Positions 25,176 through 35,104 of a stretch of DNA of 64,000 bases are shown here, in pieces. Under the pieces are notes generated by a model. That model was not told the DNA's origin, ran no database searches, and saw only the letters and a program-made list of their open reading frames with translations. The DNA is from Cytobacillus kochii (GTDB lineage: Bacteria > Bacillota > Bacilli > Bacillales > Cytobacillaceae). The stretch's first letter is position 1; every line of letters starts with the position of its first letter. The stretch covers positions 1 through 64,000 of the forward strand of contig NZ_JAIVAM010000005.1 in the NCBI RefSeq assembly GCF_020171845.1, in the 5' to 3' direction. Position numbers and translations under genes: made by a program.

Positions 25176-25723
25176 CTTACATATAACTCTTCATTTATAT
25201 TGCACCGAATGATCTGTGCAACAGGACAAAAAATAACTCCTCCAGACTACCTTTTTTAACCAGAACTATTCTCGTATTAAATGACAATATAAATATATAT
25301 TTCCAATTCAATATGTGCAATGTTTGTACGTGAACTATGAGGTGATTTGTAATGAAGGAATTAGATGTAATGAGTTACATACAGGCGTAAATGAAACTTT
25401 AAATGGATTGCAAGAAAGTAAACTAGAAGTAGCATTTCAAAACTTATCAATGAGACATTAAGTCTATAAACCTAACAGCCTAACAAGCTTGCTAGCATCA
25501 AAAATAATCCATCATTGAGGCATGGCATCACCCCATCCAATGGCATTCGGGATGATGTCATCCTATGCACCACTTTCATCCATGAACTCCGCCGTCAACA
25601 GGCAACCCGTCAAAGATGTCGAAAAAAACAATTAGAAAAACTTGTTTCTTAACTTGAGCAACAAAATGCGGGTAAGCGTCATTTCTTCCTCTAACGGACA
25701 AACTAATTTTTTGATGAAGAAAA
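25176..25723. other. Intergenic region before the polysaccharide locus
   Basis: Only short frames are present, for example one from ATG 25352 that stops after 12 codons and then reads on in pieces. These may be remains of a small gene. No domain is recognised. Confidence 0.45.
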
Positions 25724-25780
25724 ACAAAGCCAGTGAAATTTTACTTCTCGTAAAATTTTACTGGCTTTGTTTGTTTTTAG
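25724..25780. terminator. Bidirectional terminator at the end of the polysaccharide locus
   Basis: A 21-bp stem with one mismatch (25724-25744 with 25750-25770) and a five-base loop, with A-rich sequence on one side and T-rich on the other. On the minus strand it lies 37 bases after the polymerase gene. Confidence 0.88.
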
Positions 25781-25806
25781 AGGAGTGTTTTGTCTCAGCC
25801 TCCTGA

Positions 25807-27192
25807 CTATTTTACTTTTAACCTATTATTAATGTAGTAAATTATTATAAATAATAATAAGAAGAAAGATATATCATTTGCAAGTATTGAACCATTTTGC
25901 CCCATTGCAAAACCTATTCTTGCAATCGGTATGCTTAAAAAGAAGTACATATCAATTCTATTATGATTATCTTGAATCTTTATAAAATATTTAACTAACA
26001 GTAAATATAAAATCATTATTATTGGTGAGAATAAAAAGCCTAAATAAAAATAGCCTTGTCCTATAATAGGTATAATTTGAGATACATGGTCACTAAAAAA
26101 AATCCGTTCATTAAAAAATGTAGAGCTTGGTTTTATATCAATTTCTTTTAATATTAAATTTAGACCTAAGACTGGCCTTAATAATTCATGCCCCAAGTGC
26201 CATAGCTTTCTTTCTCCTTCATTTAGGTGAGCAGCCTCAATTGCAATTGCAACATTATATGGCCCGCCTAAATAAATTTGTAAAGTACTTGTTACATCTA
26301 ATAATTTATCTTCTCCACCGGATAGACTTGCATGATTACGTTGATCATTAATAAATGAAGTAACAAGAAGTATACTTAGTAAAAATGGTATTAATGAACG
26401 TTTTATAACCTGAGGATATAGTTTGAAAAATAATAGAATACTTGCTATCGCAGTAATGATGAAGTCTGCCCTGTTATCACCAAAATAAATGGATATACTA
26501 AATAAAACTAATAAAAATGAAAGGAAAATATAAAATTTATTTCCACTTGAAGTAAACTTTTTATTTAATAAATTTAAGATAATAATAAATATTAAATATT
26601 TTGCTATAACTAAACAATAAGTAAGGAGCGTAACAAATAGTGGTCCTTGACCAAAATCTCTAAAATCATCCGATACTTTTAAAAATGAAAAGCTTTTTAA
26701 TGCCTGTGGGAATAATGTAGTCATTCCAAATGATAGACTAATAAATAAAATATATATAAAAATACTGCTAGGTGGTTTTAATACCTTATTAAGTCTATTG
26801 CTTGGTTTTTTATAGTTTTTAAAAATTATAAAGGTAAATAATGATACTATAATCAATTCATAACTCATAAGATATATAGCGCTATGAAAAGATTCACTTA
26901 AAGGTGGTATTGTGGACCTTCCTCCATAATATTTTGTCATAGTGATTAACAGAGGTAGGATAACATATCTCGTAAAACTTACTGCAATAAATACATGGAT
27001 AAAAATATTATTTAACCTTCTCCTAATAGGTGATATAAATATCACATACACAACGCCGTATATTAGTGGTAATAAAAACAAATTTCTATAACCCGGGTGT
27101 GCAACATTATAAGCGACAAATACAGATATCATTGTTGATAATGTAAAAACTATTATAGATATAAAAATATCTATTTTTTTGCTCAAATACAA
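25807..27192 (-). CDS. Wzy-like polysaccharide polymerase
   Basis: The 461-residue protein is almost wholly hydrophobic, with about eleven helices. It has a large external loop (about residues 285-370) with YLGGPYNVAIAIEAAH. Wzy proteins join lipid-linked repeat units on the outer face of the membrane. They share little sequence, so the call rests on topology and on its place directly after the flippase in a capsule locus. Start TTG 27192 has GGGGG eight bases upstream. Base composition is more AT-rich than the flanking genes, as is common for repeat-unit genes gained by transfer. Confidence 0.8.
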   Translation of the reverse strand: MYLSKKIDIFISIIVFTLSTMISVFVAYNVAHPGYRNLFLLPLIYGVVYVIFISPIRRRLNNIFIHVFIAVSFTRYVILPLLITMTKYYGGRSTIPPLSESFHSAIYLMSYELIIVSLFTFIIFKNYKKPSNRLNKVLKPPSSIFIYILFISLSFGMTTLFPQALKSFSFLKVSDDFRDFGQGPLFVTLLTYCLVIAKYLIFIIILNLLNKKFTSSGNKFYIFLSFLLVLFSISIYFGDNRADFIITAIASILLFFKLYPQVIKRSLIPFLLSILLVTSFINDQRNHASLSGGEDKLLDVTSTLQIYLGGPYNVAIAIEAAHLNEGERKLWHLGHELLRPVLGLNLILKEIDIKPSSTFFNERIFFSDHVSQIIPIIGQGYFYLGFLFSPIIMILYLLLVKYFIKIQDNHNRIDMYFFLSIPIARIGFAMGQNGSILANDISFFLLLFIIIYYINNRLKVK

Positions 27193-27234
27193 AATTATAT
27201 CCCCCTGAAGCTAAATTTCAGTTTAATTTTTAAT

Positions 27235-28443
27235 TTAATTAATTGAGTTGATCTTTTTAGTTATAAAGTATACTCGTAATAATAACTGAAAGATGGCACT
27301 TATTATCAAAGTAATTGCTGCTCCCTTAATACCATATGTTGAGACGAACCAATAACCTCCAATAATTGTTAGAAATAAGTTAAGAAGGTTAATCTTTGGT
27401 TGTATACTGATATATCTCATAGCCATCATTGCATTATCGAAATTAAAAACAAATAAATTTATTAAAACTGAAAGCACACAAAGAATTAGTATATTATGGA
27501 AATCTGCGTAATTATCACCATAAAAAAATCTTAAAAATTGTTCACCAAATAATATTGCAAAGCCCATTATCCAAATTCCAATTAGGAAAGATAATAAAGG
27601 TAAATAAATAAAAATATATTTTTTGAATAATAATATTTGCTTATTTTTATAAAATGACGATAACTTAGGCAAAAGCACTTGTGTAATAGAAGTCATAAAA
27701 AGGTTAGCAATATTGGCGAGATAGATTATAGCTGAGTAATAACCCAAGACCTCTGGGTCTTCCAAATACTCTAAGACATATCTAGTGTAATTTGTATTTA
27801 TCGAAACAATCATCTGTACAAGACCTAATGGTAATCCTAATAATATTAGTCCCTTTATACCCAGCCAACTAGAATTTTTTGTGTTAGTTTTATATTTGTA
27901 TAAAATGATGTTTCTTTCTACCATTAAAAGAAAAAATAACTGTAAAATTATTTGAGATAATAAGGCAATCGTTAAATCCCTAAAAATTATTAAGAAACAA
28001 GCAAATATTAGTAGTAATATTGTTTGTTTACCAATCATTAACTTACCTACTAAGTTGAGATTGTTATATTTATGTGGAACTGAATAGTATAAATCGGAAT
28101 CTAAATCTAGAATTTTAGATATTCCTACAAGTATTATTACTATAGTATATTGTGGATAAACAAAAGCCCCAATAATCACCATTATCAATAGAGCAGTTAT
28201 ACTAAATAGTCTTCGTGTCACGATGTAATCACTGAGGTCATCTGTAGTACCAGTAATATACAAAGACCTTAATTTCATATTAGCAAAAAGGGAAATTGGT
28301 GCTGCTACTGCAAACCCTAAGGAATATATACCAACCTCTATTGGTGTTAATGTCTTTGCAATTAATATAACCATTACCCATTTAGCAAGTGCGACAAATG
28401 CATTTGCAAAAAATATCCATGAAAGATTTTTAATAAGTTTCAT
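27235..28443 (-). CDS. Wzx-like polysaccharide flippase
   Basis: The protein is 402 residues with about twelve helices. It has the MOP-superfamily start LSWIFFANAFVALAKWVMVILIA and the typical second segment KTLTPIEVGIYSLGFAVAAP. Wzx proteins move undecaprenyl-linked repeat units across the membrane. ATG 28443 is used; a GTG nine bases upstream is in frame, and neither has a clear ribosome site. It precedes the polymerase gene by 42 bases. Composition is AT-rich. Confidence 0.87.
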   Translation of the reverse strand: MKLIKNLSWIFFANAFVALAKWVMVILIAKTLTPIEVGIYSLGFAVAAPISLFANMKLRSLYITGTTDDLSDYIVTRRLFSITALLIMVIIGAFVYPQYTIVIILVGISKILDLDSDLYYSVPHKYNNLNLVGKLMIGKQTILLLIFACFLIIFRDLTIALLSQIILQLFFLLMVERNIILYKYKTNTKNSSWLGIKGLILLGLPLGLVQMIVSINTNYTRYVLEYLEDPEVLGYYSAIIYLANIANLFMTSITQVLLPKLSSFYKNKQILLFKKYIFIYLPLLSFLIGIWIMGFAILFGEQFLRFFYGDNYADFHNILILCVLSVLINLFVFNFDNAMMAMRYISIQPKINLLNLFLTIIGGYWFVSTYGIKGAAITLIISAIFQLLLRVYFITKKINSIN

Positions 28444-28608
28444 AGTACCCACATTCTTCTAGTATTATCAACTTTTTAAACCATTGCTTATTCATGTCTT
28501 TTGTCTTTAATGTTCAAAGTCAATATAAATTTAACTGATCCAAATTTAATTTAAGTAGCATCCATAAGATGATTAAAAGTTGTCAAAAAATTAGTTTATA
28601 TAAATAGG

Positions 28609-29142
28609 TTAAATTCTTGGTTGAATCATCTTAGCTGGTATACCTGCAACTTTACCACCTGCCACGATATCTTTTGTCACAACGGCTCCAGCAGCTACAA
28701 TACTTGATTTACCAATAGTAACTCCTGATACGATTACAACGTGACCACCACACCACGTACCATGACCAATACTTATAGGTGCACTAATTCCTTTATTGAG
28801 CACTTTACCATCTTTAATTAAGTGATTACTGCTTGCAATAACAGACATCGGGCCGATAATTACATTATCACCAAATTCAATTCTACCCTTACCTTGAACA
28901 TAACAATAATGTGAAATGTAACAGTCATTCCCTATGAAAATACTTCCGGGATTATTGATGATAACGCCTTTTCCAATTTGAAGCCTTTTCCCACAACTCC
29001 CTAAAAATAGCCCTATAAGGCCTCCTCTTATTCTATTAGTCACAATATGATTTGGGAGCAAAGCAGTAAATAAGTTAATCAAATGAATTGGAATATCTCG
29101 GCCAAAAAAACTCACTAAAAATTTTAAATACTTCACTTTCAA
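28609..29142 (-). CDS. Left-handed beta-helix acyltransferase
   Basis: The 177-residue protein has hexapeptide repeats from about residue 55 (IGKGVIINNPGSIFIGNDCYI to IGKSSIVAAGAVVTKDI). The C-terminal AGIPAKMI is typical of the WcaF/MaaT group. It probably adds an acetyl group to the repeat unit or to a sugar precursor. It overlaps the upstream glycosyltransferase gene by four bases. Acceptor unknown. Confidence 0.87.
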   Translation of the reverse strand: MKVKYLKFLVSFFGRDIPIHLINLFTALLPNHIVTNRIRGGLIGLFLGSCGKRLQIGKGVIINNPGSIFIGNDCYISHYCYVQGKGRIEFGDNVIIGPMSVIASSNHLIKDGKVLNKGISAPISIGHGTWCGGHVVIVSGVTIGKSSIVAAGAVVTKDIVAGGKVAGIPAKMIQPRI

Positions 29143-30296
29143 TTCCCTCTTTTTAAATTCGCAGATTCTTCCACAAATTTTTTTAAAAATTTTGTTCTTC
29201 GATTATATAATTCTGATTTTAAATATCCTTTCGAATTATTATGATTTTTTATGGCTTGTTCTACCATAAGATCCGGTGTGAAATTTTTAAAAACTGTGCA
29301 AAAACTATCAACGTTACCTTTTTTAAAAACAAACTCGTCATCTATTAATTCTGGAATGCCTCCAGCGTTTGATCCCACAATTGGACAACCTCTACTCATT
29401 GCCTCTATAACAGCTCTTGGTAAACCCTCTGTTAAACTAGATTGAATATAGATATCTATTTCATCTAACCATAAAAATACATCATTATGATTTAGTTTAC
29501 CTAAAAACTTTACCGAATCAGCCACTCCATAACTATTAGCGATAGATTTTAGGGAGTTCTGATCCCCCCCACCTACTAATTGATATTCTATGTTATACCC
29601 TTGAGATTTTAGATCTGATATAGCTTTAATAACATCTTGCTGCCCTTTATAGATGTTTAGAGTAGCACAAGTGCCTACTACCAATTTCTCTTTCAAATTT
29701 TTACTCTTTATCTTTTCTAAACGTTTATTAATTGAGTCACTTATATTAGGTAAAGTTACATTAGAACAGGAAATACTTTGACCATTAGTGGGATAGACTT
29801 TTTGTAAATACTGCTCTGTCACATACACAACATAAGGTGCGTCAGATATTGCCTTTTTACACAAAATTGACATTATTGGTGCAACTACTTTCTTAGAAGT
29901 GCTTTGATTCCATAAGCTATCCCAAGCACTTCCAACAACTTCGACAAGAAATGGCTTGTTTAATTTCTTAGTACTTCTTAACGCATATAATCCTAAAATA
30001 CTAGGTAATCTGATTATCACGTAGTCACTACTAGCAATTTTTTTATCTATAGCTTCTCGTACTTTAAGTAATCTGAGTTGGCCAAAACTTTTCACATTTA
30101 GAAACTTGATATTATTGTTAACCCTTGGAATGTTCTTTGATTCTTCTAAAGAGATTTCAGCATCTCGTCCGACTATTTCTAATTCGTTAAATACTAGCAA
30201 ATACCTGTTGAAAAATTCGTCATCAAATCCATATGAATGGTAATAAACTCCATCCCTATGTGGAAATTTATGATCATGAACAAATAATGCCTTCAT
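29139..30296 (-). CDS. Family 4-type glycosyltransferase
   Basis: The 385-residue GT-B protein has a C-terminal nucleotide-sugar domain with VGTCATLNIYKGQQDVIKAI, then SSLTEGLPRAVIEAMSRG and PIVGSNAGGIPELI. The E-x7-E pattern is present as EGLPRAVIE. It would add one sugar of the repeat unit on the inner membrane face. It starts two bases after the epimerase gene and is cotranscribed. Donor and linkage cannot be read. Confidence 0.9.
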   Translation of the reverse strand: MKALFVHDHKFPHRDGVYYHSYGFDDEFFNRYLLVFNELEIVGRDAEISLEESKNIPRVNNNIKFLNVKSFGQLRLLKVREAIDKKIASSDYVIIRLPSILGLYALRSTKKLNKPFLVEVVGSAWDSLWNQSTSKKVVAPIMSILCKKAISDAPYVVYVTEQYLQKVYPTNGQSISCSNVTLPNISDSINKRLEKIKSKNLKEKLVVGTCATLNIYKGQQDVIKAISDLKSQGYNIEYQLVGGGDQNSLKSIANSYGVADSVKFLGKLNHNDVFLWLDEIDIYIQSSLTEGLPRAVIEAMSRGCPIVGSNAGGIPELIDDEFVFKKGNVDSFCTVFKNFTPDLMVEQAIKNHNNSKGYLKSELYNRRTKFLKKFVEESANLKRGN

Positions 30297-30298
30297 AA

Positions 30299-31288
30299 CT
30301 ATAGATTCTCCTTATACCACTCAATGGCAGCTTGAATTCCTCTTTCAAAACTCCATTCTGGATTATATTCCAGCATCTCTTTCGCCTTACTAATATCAGC
30401 ATTACTATGCTTAATATCACCTTTTCTCTCTGGTCCAAATATCGGTTGAATATCTTTACCTAATGCGCTTAACAATTGAGTATAGATATCAATAAGAAAT
30501 TCTCTTCCGCCATAAGCTATGTTGTAAGCTTGTCCTGCAGCTTTATGAGCTGCTTTACATGCTTTCAAATTTGCTTCAATTACATTCTCAATGTAAGTAA
30601 AGTCACGGCTTTGCTTTCCATCACCATTTATTGTAGGTTGTTCATTATTAAGCAACTGCTTTATAAATTTTGGAATAACGGCCGCATATGCACCATGGGG
30701 ATCTTGTCTTCTACCAAATACATTGAAATAGCGTAACCCGTAGGTATCAAGGCCATATAATTTGGAATATAGCATCCCATACTCCTCAACTACTTTTTTA
30801 GTAAGAGAATATGGTGATAAAACGTTACCTTCTCTTCCTTCCTTTTTGGGAAGGTTCGGTTCATCCCCGTACACCGATGAGCTTGATGCATAGACAAATT
30901 TCTTAACACTATTTTGCCTCGCTGCTTCCATCATGTTTAAAGTACCTCTTATGTTAATTTGTTCATATAACAATGGCATCTCTATACTTCTTGGAACACT
31001 TCCCCATGCTGCTTGATGTAAAACAAAATCGACACCTTTACAGGCTTTCATACATGTTTCAAAATCGCGTATATTCCCCTCAATAAATTCATAATTAGGG
31101 TTATCGATAAACTCTTCAATGTTTTCCTTTTTCCCAGTTGAAAGGTTATCAAGCCCTCTAACTTGATAGCCCAAATTAAGTATAGCCTCTACTAAATTAG
31201 TACCAATAAAACCAGCTGATCCAGTCACTAAAAATCTAGTTTTCTCTGAAAACCTAATACTTTCATATCCCAACTTTATAACCTCCAA
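30299..31288 (-). CDS. UDP-N-acetylglucosamine 4-epimerase (WbpP/TviC-like)
   Basis: The 329-residue extended SDR protein has NAD motif FLVTGSAGFIGTNLVEA at about residues 19-35, catalytic SSSSVYGDEP and Y-x3-K in PYSLTKKV. It has the N-terminal extension seen in WbpP. WbpP and TviC interconvert UDP-GlcNAc/GalNAc and their uronic acids. It overlaps the end of the 6-dehydrogenase gene by 13 bases; the two enzymes together make UDP-GalNAcA in Vi antigen and Pseudomonas O6. The same product is inferred here. Confidence 0.87.
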   Translation of the reverse strand: MEVIKLGYESIRFSEKTRFLVTGSAGFIGTNLVEAILNLGYQVRGLDNLSTGKKENIEEFIDNPNYEFIEGNIRDFETCMKACKGVDFVLHQAAWGSVPRSIEMPLLYEQINIRGTLNMMEAARQNSVKKFVYASSSSVYGDEPNLPKKEGREGNVLSPYSLTKKVVEEYGMLYSKLYGLDTYGLRYFNVFGRRQDPHGAYAAVIPKFIKQLLNNEQPTINGDGKQSRDFTYIENVIEANLKACKAAHKAAGQAYNIAYGGREFLIDIYTQLLSALGKDIQPIFGPERKGDIKHSNADISKAKEMLEYNPEWSFERGIQAAIEWYKENL

Positions 31289-32664
31289 TATAATAGACCA
31301 GCATTTTCAGCTTCTTTTCTATCAAAAATTCCTTTGATATCAATCAATACACGGTTATTATTTCTATCAAGTTTTTCTAATACATTCTCCGATGTGGCAG
31401 CAATTTCAGCCATTACTACAGAATTAATATAATCTGAGGACCCGAACATTGCTAATACATCTTCCAAACTAATTGCTCTAAACTCCTCGTGTGGAACTGC
31501 AAAGATAACTGCGTCCATTTCTTTTATATCTTCAATTTCGTATAGATTAATTCTATATTCATTCCATAAATCTTCTTTATCTGCTGAAGGGTCCACAACT
31601 TTGACTTCTATTCCGTACTCTTCTAATTCTTTAATGACATCTACTACTTTAGTATTTCGTACATCAGGAGTATTCTCTTTGAATGTAACACCAAAAATAG
31701 CTACTTTTGCATCATTTATTTGTTTATTTGCCTTAATCATCTTCTTAACTGTGCTTTCAGCTATATATTTACCCATATCATCATTTATTTTCCTTCCCGA
31801 AAGAATGATTTGGGAATGGTAACCCATTTGCTCTGCTTTATACGTTAGATAGTAAGGATCAACCCCTATACAGTGACCTCCGACTAGCCCTGGAGAGAAA
31901 TTGAGAAAGTTCCATTTGGTTCCTGCTGCTTCAAGAACTTCTTTTGTGTCTATTCCCATTTTATTAAATATTATAGATAGCTCATTCATAAAAGCGATAT
32001 TGATATCACGTTGTGAATTCTCAATAACCTTTGCAGCTTCAGCCACTTTAATACTTGTTGCTTTATGCACACCAGCTTCAACCACTAATTCATATACTTT
32101 GGCAATAGTATCTAAAGTTTCTTTATCTTGCCCTGATACGACTTTTATAATGGTCTCTAATCTATGAATTTTGTCTCCAGGATTAATTCTTTCGGGTGAA
32201 TAACCAACTTTAAAATCAACACCGCATTTCAATCCTGACTCTTTTTCTAATATTGGTACACAAATATCTTCAGTTACACCTGGATAGACTGTAGATTCAA
32301 AGACAACTATCGAACCATTTATTAGATTCCTACCCAAAGTACGGCTAGCGGATTCCACCGGAGTTAAATCAGGTGTATGATCATCCTTTACAGGTGTTGG
32401 AACGGCTACAATATGAAACCTTGCTTCCCTAAGTCTTGCTTCATCTGAAGTAAATTGAACTGTTGTATCTTTGATTACTTCATTTCCCACTTCTTTTGTA
32501 GGATCTATACCATTTTGATATAGATCGATTTTTTCCTTATTAACATCAAAACCAATTACATCAACCTTTTTTGCAAATGCAACCGCTATTGGCATTCCTA
32601 CATAACCGAGGCCAACTATTGAAATTTTCTCATCTCTAGTAACAATTCTTTCAAAGATTGTCAT
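31276..32664 (-). CDS. UDP-N-acetylhexosamine 6-dehydrogenase (WbpO/TviB-like)
   Basis: The 462-residue protein has NAD motif ISIVGLGYVGMPIAVAFA near residue 14 and active cysteine in GGHCIGVDPYYLTYKA at about 265. The UDP-binding C-terminal domain includes GVTFKENTPDVRNTK. It performs two NAD-dependent oxidations of the sugar C6 to an acid. Sequence fits the WbpO/TviB branch more than UDP-glucose dehydrogenase. ATG 32664 has AGGAG eight bases upstream; GTG 32673 is less likely. Confidence 0.9.
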   Translation of the reverse strand: MTIFERIVTRDEKISIVGLGYVGMPIAVAFAKKVDVIGFDVNKEKIDLYQNGIDPTKEVGNEVIKDTTVQFTSDEARLREARFHIVAVPTPVKDDHTPDLTPVESASRTLGRNLINGSIVVFESTVYPGVTEDICVPILEKESGLKCGVDFKVGYSPERINPGDKIHRLETIIKVVSGQDKETLDTIAKVYELVVEAGVHKATSIKVAEAAKVIENSQRDINIAFMNELSIIFNKMGIDTKEVLEAAGTKWNFLNFSPGLVGGHCIGVDPYYLTYKAEQMGYHSQIILSGRKINDDMGKYIAESTVKKMIKANKQINDAKVAIFGVTFKENTPDVRNTKVVDVIKELEEYGIEVKVVDPSADKEDLWNEYRINLYEIEDIKEMDAVIFAVPHEEFRAISLEDVLAMFGSSDYINSVVMAEIAATSENVLEKLDRNNNRVLIDIKGIFDRKEAENAGLLYWRL

Positions 32665-32675
32665 ACTTACCACTC

Positions 32676-33812
32676 CTAAATTATCTTGTACTGTTTATCT
32701 AGGTTCTTCAATTCCATGTGTTCTAAAATAACATTATTTATTTTATTTACATCAAACATATCAGTTGCCCTTTTATATCCTTTTTCCGCCATCTTAATAG
32801 TCATCTCGGGGCTGTCATACATTGCTATCATTTTTTCAGCCAGCACATCAGAATTCTTAAGAGGTACCAAATAACCAGTTTGCCCGTCATCTACTGTCTG
32901 TCTACAGCCTGAAACATTTGTTGCAACAACTGCCCGTCCAATTGCCATAGCTTCAACCAACACTCTACCTTGTCCTTCGTGATATGATGGAAGGGTGACT
33001 ACAAAACTTTCCTCGATAAACGGGCGAACGTCATCAGTCTTGCCTAAATATTCTACAATACCTTCATCTGTCCATTTTTTCAGTTCTTCGGGGGAGACTG
33101 CTGTTGGATTTGTATCAAATGGACCAAGAATTTTAAATTTCATAGTTGGTCGTTTTTCTTTTGCAATTTTTGCAGCGTTTAGAAATTCATAAATACCTTT
33201 GTCTCTTATTAACCTAGCAATAAATAGAAAAGTATCCGAATTTCTTAAAGGCCTTTTATTAAATAAACTTAGATTTATTCCCGAACTTCCTATTATAATA
33301 ACCTTTTGTTTATCAACAATTTTTCTTTTCTTAAACAACTCTAAATCATCGTCATTTAAAAAGAATAAAGCTTTACATTTTTTAAAAGCCAGTTTATATA
33401 TAGGTACCAATACCTTTTGTATCATTCTTAACTTTAAAGAACTCCCACGAATAACAGACCCTGCACCAGTCATAAGTCCATAAATGTTTTTTACGCCACT
33501 CAAATAGGCCGCCAAACTACCATAAATATTGGGCTTTATTGTATATGATAGAAAAACATCTGGCTTTTCAAGACGGAGTAGTCGAATAATATCCAAAACT
33601 AGAACAACATCTTTCAGAGGATTCATACCGGTCCTGTTCATTCTAATTGGAAGATATTTTGCACCTAGTTTTAATACTTTTTCCTCGATATCTCCGTTAT
33701 CATTTGGAGCACACGCTACTACTTCATGGCCATTATCAACCATAGCTTTAATCATGTCCCCTCGAAAATTCACCAATGAGGGTCCATAACTTCCTAAAAT
33801 GAATACTTTCAT
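32676..33812 (-). CDS. Family 4-type glycosyltransferase (PglA-like)
   Basis: The 378-residue GT-B enzyme begins MKVFILGSYGPSLVNFRGDMI. Its donor domain includes FLFIARLIRDKGIYEFLNAA and SYHEGQGRVLVEAMAIG with the E-x7-E pattern. It resembles PglA and EpsD-type enzymes that add a second sugar, often GalNAc, to lipid-linked bacillosamine. ATG 33812 is chosen because GGGGTGG lies just upstream. It stands before the precursor genes of a HexNAc acid, which fits such a role, but specificity is inferred. Confidence 0.88.
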   Translation of the reverse strand: MKVFILGSYGPSLVNFRGDMIKAMVDNGHEVVACAPNDNGDIEEKVLKLGAKYLPIRMNRTGMNPLKDVVLVLDIIRLLRLEKPDVFLSYTIKPNIYGSLAAYLSGVKNIYGLMTGAGSVIRGSSLKLRMIQKVLVPIYKLAFKKCKALFFLNDDDLELFKKRKIVDKQKVIIIGSSGINLSLFNKRPLRNSDTFLFIARLIRDKGIYEFLNAAKIAKEKRPTMKFKILGPFDTNPTAVSPEELKKWTDEGIVEYLGKTDDVRPFIEESFVVTLPSYHEGQGRVLVEAMAIGRAVVATNVSGCRQTVDDGQTGYLVPLKNSDVLAEKMIAMYDSPEMTIKMAEKGYKRATDMFDVNKINNVILEHMELKNLDKQYKII

Positions 33813-33842
33813 ACATTCCACCCCCAAAAACTATATACAAAA

Positions 33843-34463
33843 TCAGTTAATTTTTTTTGCTGGGACCCCAACAAATATCCCAGATTCATTTGTATCCCTA
33901 ACAACAACAGCGCCTGCACCAACTTTGCAGCCACTGGAGATGTTTACGTTATTACTTACCACACTACCAATACCTAACCAAGAACCTTTTCCTACCTTAA
34001 CTGTTCCTGCTAGATTCACGCCGGGCGATATATGAACAAAATCTTCTATTTGATTATCATGATCTATAGTAGAACCAGTATTAACGATGCAGCCTTTTCC
34101 AATATTTGTACAACAGTTAATAATTACTCCCGCCATAACAACGGTCCCAAATCCTATCTCTACTTGTTCTCCAACCACTGCATTCGGGTGAATTAATACA
34201 GGAATACTGGCCTCTACTGTTTCCAGCATTTCATGAATCCTTTGTCTTGTAACATTATTACCAATACCAACAAATACTTCATACTCATCCAAATGAGAAA
34301 AAACATCATCTGATGTTCCAATGACTTCTAAACCCATCGATGATTTAAGGCTTTTGTCGTCATCTAAAAACGCAATGTTTTGCCATTTATTCATTTTCAA
34401 TGCAATATCTGCAACAACTTTTCCATGGCCGCTAGCGCCAATTATTAAAAGCTTGTTTTTCAT
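33843..34463 (-). CDS. Sugar acetyltransferase, NeuD/PglD/EpsM-like
   Basis: The 206-residue protein has an N-terminal Rossmann-like part (LLIIGASGHGKVVADIA) and a left-handed beta-helix from about residue 95. The catalytic region NTGSTIDHDNQIEDFVHISP contains the His expected of PglD. PglD acetylates the 4-amino group of UDP-4-amino-4,6-dideoxy-GlcNAc to give UDP-diacetylbacillosamine. It overlaps the sugar transferase gene by four bases, in the same order as B. subtilis epsL-M-N read backwards. Confidence 0.9.
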   Translation of the reverse strand: MKNKLLIIGASGHGKVVADIALKMNKWQNIAFLDDDKSLKSSMGLEVIGTSDDVFSHLDEYEVFVGIGNNVTRQRIHEMLETVEASIPVLIHPNAVVGEQVEIGFGTVVMAGVIINCCTNIGKGCIVNTGSTIDHDNQIEDFVHISPGVNLAGTVKVGKGSWLGIGSVVSNNVNISSGCKVGAGAVVVRDTNESGIFVGVPAKKIN

Positions 34464-35104
34464 ATTTCCATTCTTTCCTTTTCGGTTCCCTTAAAAGGCT
34501 CAATCGTAGCAGCAGTTTCTGAATTAATACCTTCTCTGACGAAGACCTTTTTTATAGTTAAAAAGATTATCTTCCAATCCTTAATGAAACTTACATTCTC
34601 TACATACTCAACATCTAGATTAAATTTGTCTTCCCAACTAATCGCATTTCTACCACTAACCTGCGCCAAACCAGATAATCCCGGCCTTACTTCATGACGT
34701 CGTTTTTGATGATTGTTGTATAACGGTAAATACTGCACCAATAATGGCCTAGGGCCAATTATGGACATATTACCCTTCAAAATATTAAAAAGTTCCGGTA
34801 GTTCATCAAGAGATGTAGAACGCAGTAACTTACCAAACTTCGTCAACCTAACACTATCAGGTAGTAACTCCCCTTTATCATCTCTTTCATCCGTCATGGT
34901 CCTAAACTTATACATTAGAAAAACTTCTTCATTAAGCCCAGGTCGTTTCTGCTTAAATAGCACAGGGCTACCTAACTTTGTTCTCACAAGTACAGCAACT
35001 ATTAAAAATACTGGACTAAGAACAATAATAGCTATTAAAGAAAGTATAAAATCCATTGGTCTTTTCAAAAACGTTCTATAAATACCACCTTTGGATTTCT
35101 TCAT
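34460..35104 (-). CDS. Undecaprenyl-phosphate sugar phosphotransferase (PglC/EpsL-like)
   Basis: The 214-residue protein has one N-terminal re-entrant membrane helix (FILSLIAIIVLSPVFLIVAVL) and a bacterial sugar transferase domain with KQKRPG, YKFRTM, LRSTSLDELPELFNIL and VRPGLSGLAQVSGRN. It transfers phospho-sugar to undecaprenyl phosphate and starts the repeat unit. The short form without extra helices is typical of PglC, whose sugar is diacetylbacillosamine. ATG 35104 overlaps the aminotransferase stop (TAATG); ATG 35116 is the alternative. Confidence 0.9.
   Translation of the reverse strand: MKKSKGGIYRTFLKRPMDFILSLIAIIVLSPVFLIVAVLVRTKLGSPVLFKQKRPGLNEEVFLMYKFRTMTDERDDKGELLPDSVRLTKFGKLLRSTSLDELPELFNILKGNMSIIGPRPLLVQYLPLYNNHQKRRHEVRPGLSGLAQVSGRNAISWEDKFNLDVEYVENVSFIKDWKIIFLTIKKVFVREGINSETAATIEPFKGTEKERMEI

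Noticed and set aside
25322..25620. Short plus-strand frames before the polysaccharide locus
   Set aside because: Interrupted by stops after 12 to 40 codons and without domains; at best remains of a gene.
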